Assembly (NCBI RefSeq): GCF_910596095.1
Contig: NC_056545.1
Coordinates: forward strand, 788,501-852,500
Length of the DNA stretch: 64,000 nucleotides
Source: Thunnus maccoyii
Lineage: Eukaryota > Chordata > Actinopteri > Scombriformes > Scombridae
Direction of reading: 5' to 3'
How positions within the stretch are numbered: the first letter of the stretch is position 1; each line of letters begins with the position of its first letter. The notes below the pieces were generated by a model, which did not search any database, was not told where the DNA came from, and was given only the letters and a program-made list of their open reading frames with translations. Below, in pieces: positions 45,260-53,765 of this stretch. The position numbers and the translations under genes are program-made.

Positions 45260-46392
45260 TGCGTTCAGGGACTTTGCCTTCGTAGCTGGAGATAAGGACA
45301 GCTGTGTGTTGAAGTGTCACGTGTTTCGTTGTGACGCTCCGGCGAAGGCCATCGCCACAGCGCTGCACGAGATGTGCTCCAAGGTGAGAGTCACCTCTGT
45401 TTTATTATTATTTATTATTTTATTCCAAAAAAAACCCCCAAAATTAGTTAATGGAGTGTAATTATTTGATATGGACATTATTTTTAGAGATCTCCTTTAA
45501 CGCTTCACATTTTGACTGTTTATAATAAAGCGACAGGAACAAACCTTTATAACCTCTTATTACTTAGTGTTTAATTATGAATGTTTAATATTACATCATC
45601 AGAACAGACGGACTCCTCTGCTCAGCTGGTCCAACACTTTGTTCAAATATTATCCAACAGCTCATCCAACAGCAGGTGGCGCTGTGACAGGTTTTTTTTT
45701 TACTATTTTCTCAGGATTTAATTGTTCACGTCCAGCCAAATATAGTCTGCACATTTAATACGTCTATTGTGACTGAAAGTGTCTTAGTTAAAAACCAGGT
45801 CATTTACAGCTTTACTGCATCAGGCCTGTGTTGAGTCTGTTTACAAGTTGAAAATGAAAACTATATTTGTGGAGGGATTTTAAAGATTTACATCCTCTTC
45901 ATATTTTCTAACAGTCAGGAAGTCCTGTGTTAACTAAAACTACAGTGGGCAGCTGCTTTAGGAAATTACAAAACCTTTTAAAGTACATATTAATGTATGA
46001 TGATGTAATAACCTGTATAGTTAAGTACTTGTGAGGTGTTTTTAAAGATTTCCGTCTAGCTTGTTTCTGATTGGATCCTGATATACCTGCTTACAAGTCT
46101 AGTTTACAAAGAGAAGTCTTTATATATGACGTGTCTCCAGTAGGAACCAATGAGCTGGAAGGGGACAGTATTGAGAGACGGACTAATGACGAGAATAAAA
46201 TGAGAGAAAAACTGAACAGAAGTGTAGAAACATGGATGCATTTGAATCTTTGTATGTGTGTAGATGATGTCAGAGAAGGCGCTGATGAGGCCGTCTCGCT
46301 CTCTGACGATGGAGAGCATCTCACCTGAGGACCTGCCCAGACAAGGTGACTCACCTGCTCTGCTCTCTGATTGTTTCTCTGCTGACCCCTCG

Positions 46393-46433
<41 letters not shown>

Positions 46434-49400
46434 ATTGTTGTATTTGTGTTTCAGTGGAGTTTCTAGAGGCGGTGCGGCAGCAGGTCCAGAAGTTCGAGGT
46501 CGAGTACATCGGTAACCTGCCGGTGTCCCGAGCCATGGGTAGGACAGACACACCTGTTACACCCGCTACACCTGTTACACCCATTACACCCGTTACACCT
46601 GCTACACCCGCTACACCCGTTACACCTGCTACACCTGTTACACCTGTTACACTTGTTACACCTGTTACACCCGTTACACCTGCTACACCCGCTACACCCG
46701 TTACACCTGCTACACCTGTTACACCTGCTACACCTGTTACACCTGTTACACTTGTTACACCTGTTACACCCGTTACACCTGCTACACCCGCTACACCCGT
46801 TACACCTGCTACACCTGTTACACCTGTTACACTTGTTACACCTGTTACACTTGTTACACCCGTTACACCTGCTACACCTGTTACACCTGTTACACTTGTT
46901 ACACCTGTTACACCTGCTACACCCGCTACACCCGTTACACCTGTTACACCTGTTTCATCTGCTACACCTGTTACACCTGTTACACCTGTTACACCTGTTT
47001 CATCTGTTACACCTGTTTCATCTGTTACACCTGCTACACCCGTTACACCCGTTACACCCGCTACACCTGCTACACCTGTTACACCTGTTACACCTGTTAC
47101 ACCTGCTACACCTGTTACACCTGTTACACCTGTTACACTTGTTACACCTGTTACACCCGTTACACCCGCTACACCCGCTACACCCGTTACACCTGTTACA
47201 CCTGTTTCATCTGCTACACCTGTTACACCTGTTACACCTGTTACACCTGTTTCATCTGTTACACCTGTTTCATCTGTTACACCTGCTACACCCGTTACAC
47301 CCGTTACACCCGCTACACCTGCTACACCTGTTACACCTGTTACACCTGTTACACCTGTTACACCTGTTTCATCTGCTACACCTGCTACACCTGTTACACC
47401 TGTTACACCTGTTACACCTGTTTCATCTGCTACACCTGCTACACCCGCTACACCTGCTACACCTGTTACACCTGTTACACCTGTTACACCTGTTTCATCT
47501 GCTACACCTGCTACACCTGCTACACCTGTTACACCCGCTACACCTGTTACACCTGTTACACCTGCTACACCTGCTACACCTGTTACACCTGTTACACCTG
47601 TTTCATCTGCTACACCTGCTACACCTGTTACACCTGTTACACCCGCTACACCTGTTACACCTGTTACACCTGCTACACCTGCTACACCTGTTACACCCGT
47701 TACACCTGCTACACCCGTTACACCTGTTACACCTGTTACACCTGTTACACCTGTTTCATCTGCTACACCTGCTACACCTGTTACACCTGTTACACCTGTT
47801 ACACCTGTTTCATCTGCTACACCTGCTACACCTGCTACACCTGTTACACCTGTTACACCCGCTACACCTGTTACACCTGTTACACCTGCTACACCTGCTA
47901 CACCTGCTTCACCTGTTACACCTGCTACACCTGTTACACCTGCTACACCCGTTACACCTGCTACACCCGTTACACCTGCTACACCTGTTACACCTGTTAC
48001 AGCTCTGTGTTTGGTCCTGTGAACAAACTGATCTCAAATTAAGTTTCCAACTTAACAACCAAAGTATTGACAGTTTCCAACATTTCCTGGAAATAAACTG
48101 TTCAACTGATACATTTCCAATGAATCAACAACAGCTGATTGTTGTTGTAACTTTGAGAGTCGGAGCAGGTCAGCTGATCATATCTACAGGCTAACAGTTC
48201 AATACGATTTAACATATATGAGCAGTAACATTTCCAATAATAAATTAACAATAAATTAATATTTACAGTACCTGAGTTTAAATGGAGAAATTAATTTATT
48301 TTATCTATAATTATAAATATTATTATCATTTATTATTCGATGATTAGTAACAAGTTCTTTCAGGAAACTTCTCTAACGTGAGGATTTGATGTTTTTCTCT
48401 GATATGTATCAGGCCGATACATCAGCCAATATCAGCTTACTGCAGATATATTGGTATTTGTGTATATGTGGGCCGATATCTCCCAAGAACTGTCAGGTTC
48501 AGAGACATCAAAGTAGGTTTGAGGTCAATTAGAAACTGTATTGCAGTTACATAGTTTGTCCACTAGAGGGTGCTGACCAGTTGATTCTTTAAAAAGTTTC
48601 AGTTTGAGTCTCACGACTGAAAAACACCGAACACGTCTGCTGCAGCAGAGCACATCAGTTATAATCTACTGCAGCTGCTACACTGACAACAGAAATCACG
48701 ACGCTCATCTCTATTTACGCTGCTGGACTATTTTCTTTCTCTGTGTTACTGTTTTGTTTTGATAAGTGACATAAATAAAGATATTATTATCATTATTACA
48801 TCATTGTAAACTAAATGTTTTGGTTTTTGGACCGTTGGTCGGACAAAACAAGACGTGAACACGTCCGCAAGCATTCTGGGAAAATAACTTTCACTGTTAA
48901 TTGGGACAAGGGTTGCCATAGAAACCAAGGTGTCTTTGTGTGTGTGTGTGCAGGTATGGAGGTGTTGAACAGAGCGATCGAAAGCATCATGAACTCTACA
49001 GACAGAGACGACTGGGAGCCAATCGTCATCCACGTGACTGATAACATCCTGTCTCTGTGGAAGGGACAGGTACGATTACTGTTATTCTACCTGTTCCACC
49101 TGTTCCACCTGTTCTACCTGTTCCACCGGTTCCACCTGTTCCACCTGTTCCACCTGCTCTACCTGTTCTACCTGTTCCACCTGTTCCACCTGTTCTACCT
49201 GTTCTACCTGTTCTACCTGTTCCACCTGTTCTACCTGTTCTACCTGTTCCACCTGTTCCACCTGCTCCACCTGTTCTACCTGTTCCACCTGTTCCACCTG
49301 TTCTACCTGTTCCACCGGTTCCACCTGTTCCACCTGTTCTACCTGTTCTACCTGTTCCACCGGTTCCACCTGTTCTACCTGTTCCACCTGTTCCACCTGT

Positions 49401-52400
49401 TCTACCTGTTCCACCTGTTCCACCTGCTCCACCTGTTCTACCTGTTCCACCTGTTCCACCTGTTCCACCTGTTCTACCTGTTCTACCTGTTCCACCTGTT
49501 CCACCTGTTCTACCTGTTCTACCTGTTCTACCTGTTCCACCTGTTCTACCTGTTCCACCTGTTCCACCTGCTCTACCTGTTCTACCTGTTCCACCTGTTC
49601 CACCTGTTCCACCTGTTCCACCTGTTCCACCTGCTCTACCTGTTCTACCTGTTCCACCTGTTCCACCTGTTCTACCTGTTCTACCTGTTCTACCTGTTCC
49701 ACCTGTTCTACCTGTTCCACCTGTTCCACCTGCTCTACCTGTTCTACCTGTTCCACCTGTTCCACCTGTTCCACCTGTTCCACCTGTTCCACCTGCTCTA
49801 CCTGTTCCACCTGTTCTACCTGCTCTACCTGTTCTACCTGTTCCACCTGTTCCACCTGTTCTACCTGTTCCACCTGCTCTACCTGTTCTACCTGTTCCAC
49901 CTGTTCCACCTGTTCCACCTGTTCCACCTGTTCCACCTGCTCTACCTGTTCTACCTGTTCCACCTGCTCCACCTGTTCTACCTGTTCTACCTGTTCCACC
50001 TGTTCCACCTGCTCTACCTGTTCTACCTGTTCCACCTGTTCCACCTGTTCTACCTGTTCTACCTGTTCCACCTGTTCCACCTGTTCCACCTGTTCTACCT
50101 GTTCCACCTGTTCCACCTGTTCCACCTGTTCCACCTGCTCTACCTGTTCTACCTGTTCCACCTGCTCTACCTGTTCCACCTGTTCCACCTGCTCTACCTG
50201 TTCTACCTGTTCCACCTGTTCCACCTGTTCTACCTGTTCTACCTGTTCTACCTGTTCCACCTGTTCTACCTGTTCTACCTGTTCCACCTGTTCCACCTGC
50301 TCTACCTGTTCTACCTGTTCTACCTGTTCCACCTGTTCCACCTGCTCTACCTGTTCTACCTGTTCCACCTGTTCCACCTGTTCTACCTGTTCCACCTGTT
50401 CCACCTGTTCTACCTGTTCCACCGGTTCCACCTGTTCCTACCTGTTCCACCTGTTCTACCTTTTTTACCTGCTCTACTTGTTCTACCTGTTCTACCTGTT
50501 CCACCTGTTCCACCTGCTCTACCTGTTCTACCTGTTCCACCTGTTCCACCTGTTCCACCTGTTCCACCTGTTCTACCTGTTCCACCTGCTCTACCTGTTC
50601 CACCTGTTCCACCTGCTCTACCTGTTCCACCTGTTCCACCTGTTCTACCTGTTCCACCTGTTCCACCTGCTCTACCTGTTCCACCTGTTCCACCTGTTCC
50701 ACCTGCTCTACCTGTTCTACCTGTTCTACCTGTTCCACCTGTTCTACCTGTTCTACCTGTTCCACCTGTTCCACCTGCTCCACCTGTTCTACCTGTTCTA
50801 CCTGTTCCACCTGTTCCACCTGCTCCACCTGTTCCACCTGCTCTACCTGTTCTACCTGTTCTACCTGTTCCACCTGTTCCACCTGTTCTACCTGTTCCAC
50901 CGGTTCCACCTGTTCTACCTGTTCCACCTGTTCCACCTGTTCTACCTGTTCCACCTGTTCCACCTGCTCTACCTGTTCTACCTGTTCTACCTGTTCCACC
51001 TGTTCCACCTGTTCTACCTGTTCCACCTGTTCTACCTGTTCCACCTGTTCCACCTGCTCCACCTGTTCTACCTGTTCTACCTGTTCCACCTGTTCCACCT
51101 GCTCCACCTGTTCCACCTGCTCTACCTGTTCTACCTGTTCTACCTGTTCCACCTGTTCTACCTGTTCTACCTGTTCCACCGGTTCCACCTGTTCTACCTG
51201 TTCCACCTGTTCCACCTGTTCTACCTGTTCCACCTGTTCCACCTGCTCTACCTGTTCTACCTGTTCCACCTGTTCCACCTGTTCCACCTGTTCTACCTGT
51301 TCTACCTGTTCCACCTGTTCCACCTGCTCTACCTGTTCTACCTGTTCTACCTGTTCCACCTGTTCCACCTGCTCTACCTGTTCTACCTGTTCCACCTGTT
51401 CCACCTGTTCTACCTGTTCTACCTGTTCCACCTGTTCTACCTGTTCCACCTGTTCCACCTGCTCTACCTGTTCTACCTGTTCCACCTGTTCCACCTGTTC
51501 TACCTGTTCTACCTGTTCTACCTGTTCCACCTGTTCCACCTGTTCTACCTGTTCTACCTGTTCCACCTGTTCCACCTGTTCCACCTGTTCTACCTGTTCC
51601 ACCTGTTCCACCTGTTCCACCTGTTCTACCTGTTCTACCTGTTCTACCTGTTCCACCTGTTCCACCTGTTCTACCTGCTCTACCTGTTCCACCTGTTCCA
51701 CCTGCTCTACCTGTTCTACCTGTTCCACCTGTTCCACCTGTTCTACCTGTTCTACCTGTTCTACCTGTTCCACCTGTTCTACCTGTTCTACCTGTTCCAC
51801 CTGTTCCACCTGCTCTACCTGTTCTACCTGTTCTACCTGTTCCACCTGTTCCACCTGCTCTACCTGTTCTACCTGTTCCACCTGTTCCACCTGTTCTACC
51901 TGTTCCACCTGTTCCACCTGTTCTACCTGTTCCACCGGTTCCACCTGTTCCTACCTGTTCCACCTGTTCTACCTTTTTTACCTGCTCTACTTGTTCTACC
52001 TGTTCTACCTGTTCCACCTGTTCCACCTGCTCTACCTGTTCCACCTGCTCTACCTGTTCCACCTGTTCCACCTGCTCTACCTGTTCCACCTGTTCCACCT
52101 GTTCTACCTGTTCCACCTGTTCCACCTGCTCTACCTGTTCCACCTGTTCCACCTGTTCCACCTGCTCTACCTGTTCTACCTGTTCTACCTGTTCCACCTG
52201 TTCCACCTGTTCTACCTGTTCTACCTGTTCCACCTGTTCCACCTGTTCCACCTGCTCTACCTGTTCCACCTGTTCCACCTGTTCTACCTGTTCTACCTGT
52301 TCCACCTGTTCCACCTGTTCCACCTGCTCTACCTGTTCCACCTGTTCCACCTGTTCTACCTGTTCTACCTGTTCCACCTGTTCCACCTGTTCTACCTGTT

Positions 52401-53280
52401 CCACCTGCTCTACCTGTTCCACCTGTTCCACCTGTTCTACCTGTTCTACCTGTTCCACCTGCTCCACCTGTTCTACCTGTTCCTGACAGGAGGGGGAGGA
52501 GCCTTTCTGGGAGTGTCAGGTGCGTTTCCTCACTTTTCTGGGCGTCGGCCACGACAGCCACACCTTCGCTGTGATCGTAGACGGCGGCACGCAGCGCTTC
52601 GAGTGTCACGTGTTCTGGTGTGAACCGGACGCTGGGATCCTCTCTGAGGCCGTTCAGGCTGCATGTATGGTGAGTTTTTCACAGAAGCTCAGAACATTAC
52701 AGGTGCGTCTTCATTTGGACCTTAAAAGGACCTGAAATAAGTTAATGGATGAAATAACTGATAACGAGACAAGGAGTCAGTATCTTGATATGTTTAAATA
52801 ACGTTCACACAAATTTTCACCTTTTACATGTAAATTAAGTGACTTTCAACTTTTTTATCCCATAAAAAGCCCTTAAACAGTTCACATAATCCCAATCCCT
52901 TAATTAATTGATTAATTATCCCCTAAGGTACCTTTATTACAGTCAATAATTAGTCCATAACTGGTACTGATACTGATCTGCTGCTCATAACGTCTCCACT
53001 CTTTCGTCCTTTCTGTCGTCAGGTTCAGTATCAGAAGTGTTTAGTGGCTCAGACTCCTCCTCCGAGGACCAAGTCGTGGCACGCGACCCCATCAAAGGTC
53101 AAACGGGCCAACTCCATGGACGGCGCCGCCTTTCCTCCCCTCACATCCCGTCTCCATGGCAGCGGAAGCACCTCCATGATGCCAAGGATCACCAAGGGCA
53201 ACGGCAGCAGTGGCAACGTGAGGAAGGGCATGATGGCCTTCTTCGAAACCTTACGCAACAAACAGGCCGCCACGTCATAA
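27704..53280 (+). CDS. apbb3: APBB3 / FE65-like 2 adaptor, complete, 13 exons
   Basis: FE65-family adaptor that binds the cytoplasmic NPxY tail of amyloid precursor proteins. Exons: 27704-27752, 35217-35380, 36430-36488, 36708-36756, 40599-40748, 43337-43464, 45105-45110, 45269-45383, 46264-46345, 46455-46538, 48954-49069, 52490-52669, 53023-53280. All are GT/AG with continuous phase, giving 479 residues (human about 486). The start [16 protein letters not shown] matches the family start; GCCATGATG is a good context. WW domain at about 31-60 ([21 protein letters not shown]), PTB1 from about 108 ([12 protein letters not shown]) to 240 (ALHEMCSK), linker with [13 protein letters not shown]2 at about 280-400 ([34 protein letters not shown]), basic C-tail KRANSMD and [13 protein letters not shown]. 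Exon 3 could start at 36433 instead (NAGNAG acceptor). Five introns are dominated by minisatellites. Confidence 0.95.
27757..27832 (+). repeat. (CA)n at the apbb3 exon 1 donor
   Basis: The donor reads GTAAGACACACA and runs straight into about 37 CA dinucleotides. With the upstream (GT)n at 27590-27656 it forms an inverted pair around exon 1. Confidence 0.95.
28064..28648. mobile_element. MITE family Y, copy 1 (apbb3 intron 1)
   Basis: Ends TTAAAGGACCAGTTC and GAACTGGTCCTTAAA. Subterminal inverted repeats include ATCATTCCTCCTGTTCATAC and its inverse at the other end. A near-identical copy is at 36854-37450. It has no coding capacity. Confidence 0.8.
28649..32104. other. apbb3 intron 1, unique or old-repeat sequence
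   Basis: No exon is supported between the first two apbb3 exons. ORFs at 29513-29962 and 31497-31826 lack splice or family support; the first overlaps sequence resembling a dispersed fish repeat. A 14-bp triplicate (GGTTGCTAAGGTGG type) is at 31138-31175 and (CA)n at 30643-30670. Confidence 0.5.
32105..32909 (+). mobile_element. non-autonomous DNA element, family X, copy 2
   Basis: It starts AAGCTATAATATGTAATT and ends near TTACATATTGTGCGTTT. It matches 13301-14288 in opposite orientation but lacks the internal 195-bp duplication. Part of the family recurs at 33416-33582 (minus) and 34767-34862 (plus). Confidence 0.7.
33004..33416 (-). pseudogene. 5'-truncated non-LTR retrotransposon (LINE) fragment
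   Basis: The minus strand encodes the C-terminal end of a CR1/L2/Rex-type LINE ORF2: [30 protein letters not shown], then in another frame [14 protein letters not shown]. The change of frame near 33130 shows a frameshift, so it is dead. It is inserted next to, or into, a partial family X element (33416-33582). The reverse transcriptase catalytic part is missing. Confidence 0.75.
33416..33582 (-). mobile_element. family X element, partial copy 3
   Basis: The sequence from GAAACGGTCCGTTACTTTGA to TTACATATTATAGCTTT matches the terminal part of the elements at 13301-14288 and 32105-32909. Confidence 0.7.
33583..35216. other. end of apbb3 intron 1
   Basis: A family X fragment lies at 34767-34862 and another repeat-like block at about 34863-35020. 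Otherwise it is unremarkable up to the acceptor CTCTGCAG at 35216. Confidence 0.5.
35381..36340. repeat. GTAGAAC minisatellite starting at an apbb3 splice donor
   Basis: 18- and 36-bp units are built from GTAGAACTGACAGAACAG and GTAGAACAAATACAACAG. The exon 2 donor CAG|GTAGAACTGAC is itself the first unit, so the array contains dozens of copies of the same donor-like CAGGTAGAAC. The core is the reverse complement of the GTTCTACCTG unit that fills the intron at 49070-52489. Confidence 0.95.
36854..37450. mobile_element. MITE family Y, copy 2
   Basis: Perfect 15-bp terminal inverted repeats TTAAAGGACAAGTTC / GAACTTGTCCTTTAA. The internal sequence is nearly identical to 28064-28648. It lies in apbb3 intron 36757-40598. 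Confidence 0.85.
37874..38682. mobile_element. interspersed repeat of a common teleost type
   Basis: It begins CATAGACTGTAAAAAATATG and GACGTAGTCACCGTGACGTC, includes repeated GCCATCTTGGATTTGGC and GCTAATGCTAATGCTAA motifs, and ends GGTTGCCGCTTGG. I recognise this pattern from fish introns. No protein is encoded. Confidence 0.55.
38683..39400. other. apbb3 intron sequence between repeats
   Basis: AT-rich, with a short (CTGCTTTAAT)n run at 39300-39335. No gene is seen. Confidence 0.5.
39405..40598. repeat. ACCTGTCTGTCTCTCC minisatellite ending at an apbb3 acceptor
   Basis: 16-bp units ACCTGTCTGTCTCTCC / ACCTGTCTGTCTCTCT with CCCCATCTGTCTGTCT variants. The acceptor of exon 40599-40748 (CTGTCTGTCTGTCAG) is part of the array and supplies its pyrimidine tract. 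Confidence 0.95.
40760..43336. repeat. 24-bp minisatellite filling an apbb3 intron
   Basis: 24- and 28-bp units are built from TACCTGTCTGTGTGTCAGTA plus TGTT or TGTC, with an extra CTGT in the longer class. The array spans from 11 bp after the donor to the acceptor CTGTCTGTCTGCAG. Rare CATTATG and CTGTATG variants recur with an offset of about 976 bp (for example 41731 and 42707), showing a higher-order duplication. Each unit includes a CTGTGTGTCAG acceptor look-alike. Confidence 0.95.
43787..43865. repeat. remnant of a teleost repeat
   Basis: CCCCCTGCTTCCAGTCTTTA then TGCTAAGCTAGGCTAACT is the inverse of the remnant at about 8205-8275. Confidence 0.5.
43866..44979. mobile_element. hAT-like element with nested hAT MITE, copy 2 (apbb3 intron)
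   Basis: Nearly identical to 23183-24461, including the nested 332-bp element at 44412-44743. The internal 47-bp array has only about 7 copies here, against about 11 in copy 1. The left end differs (TTTACTGCAGTAAAAGTACC); the right end is TTACTTTCCGCTGCTG. Confidence 0.8.
45105..45110 (+). CDS. apbb3: 6-nt microexon of apbb3 (GGACAG) in PTB1
   Basis: The intron sequence reads CACCTGCGCAG|GGACAG|GTAAAC. Joined to flanking exons it encodes R-D-R-D before [10 protein letters not shown], as in human APBB3 (GRDRDFAF). Skipping it keeps the frame and gives R-D-F. The FE65 family is known for a 6-bp, tissue-regulated exon at this place in PTB1. A TGC lies just upstream of the acceptor AG, a feature of neuronal microexons. 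Confidence 0.88.
45217..45258 (+). repeat. (GT)n before an apbb3 acceptor
   Basis: About 20 GT dinucleotides end 10 bp before the acceptor of exon 45269-45383, replacing an ordinary pyrimidine tract. Confidence 0.9.
46397..46442 (+). repeat. (TTG)n before an apbb3 acceptor
   Basis: About 15 TTG triplets lie 12 bp upstream of the acceptor of exon 46455-46538. Confidence 0.9.
46546..48002. repeat. 9-bp minisatellite (CTGTTACAC) in an apbb3 intron
   Basis: About 160 units CTGTTACAC, CTGCTACAC, CCGTTACAC and CTGTTTCAT. It starts 8 bp after the donor of exon 46455-46538. A period of 9 without stop codons keeps frames open. A block with two nearby TTTCAT units recurs at about 47000 and 47250. Confidence 0.95.
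48003..48953. other. rest of the apbb3 intron after the 9-bp array
   Basis: AT-rich sequence. A GGCCGATA motif pair at 48410-48480 and CACTAGAGGGTGCTGACCAG at about 48560 resemble dispersed repeat remnants. No exon is seen until 48954. Confidence 0.5.
49080..52486. repeat. 9-bp minisatellite (CTGTTCCAC / CTGTTCTAC) filling an apbb3 intron
   Basis: About 378 units CTG(T/C)TC(C/T)AC, 3.4 kb, occupying more than 99% of the intron 49070-52489. A rare signature (CCGGTTCC, a 10-nt unit CTGTTCCTAC, then ACCTTTTTTACCTGC) occurs at about 50422-50475 and again at about 51935-51990, so about 1.5 kb was duplicated as a block. The 10-nt unit shifts frame and explains why the spurious frames change there. 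Confidence 0.96.
52670..53022. other. last apbb3 intron
   Basis: 353 bp, AT-rich. Its middle (TTAAGTGACTTTCAACTTTT, AGCCCTTAAACAGT) is similar to sequence at about 55075-55170 downstream of the gene, suggesting a shared old repeat. Confidence 0.5.
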
Positions 53281-53759
53281 TGACGGGGGCGGGACCACCA
53301 GAGCCGCCTGTCAGCAGATGCTGGTCAATCCTCCGCGATGGAGAACCTGAATGTCTCACGGGCTAAACTGCGTTTGTGGCTCTGGTGGTCCGACCGGCTG
53401 ATTCTGCTGCCTTCACATCACCAGCGACGAGACGGACGCCGCGTCTCTTTCTGTTGACCTGTTTGAACCTGTCGTCACGACGTTAGTTTCACCTGTCGGT
53501 GGTTACAGCTGTCGCTCGGTGACGGCTAATGTGGATTCTCTTGTTAACTCGACATTAAACAGGATGATAAACACCTGCTGCAAAAAAAAACACCAACATC
53601 AGACTCAGATCCTGATTATCAACAGAAGACAGTTCAGACCTCCATCAACCAATCGTCTTCTTCATGACGGCAGAGTTCTCAAACAAACGTGTTCCGTGTT
53701 TCTACCTGATCTGAATTAGACTTTCTCACAGAGGACATGTTGACATGTGACGACAGAAT

Positions 53760-53765
53760 AATAAA
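53760..53765 (+). terminator. poly(A) signal of apbb3
   Basis: AATAAA within AGAATAATAAAATG, 480 bp after the apbb3 stop, followed by a TGT-containing sequence. This is a plausible 3' UTR length. Confidence 0.6.

Noticed and set aside
46346..48194. Frames rich in TPVTPAT or LHLLHPL (510-560 codons)
   Set aside because: Nine-bp intronic array read in different frames; no homology and splice sites on either side join without it. The resemblance to mucin-like repeats is a codon accident.
48815..52623. Open frames of 970-1,220 codons (PVPPVLP-, FHLFYLF-, CSTCST- and VEQVEQ-type) on both strands
   Set aside because: They are translations of a 9-bp repeat without stop codons inside an intron between two clearly defined apbb3 exons; frames on both strands are equally open.
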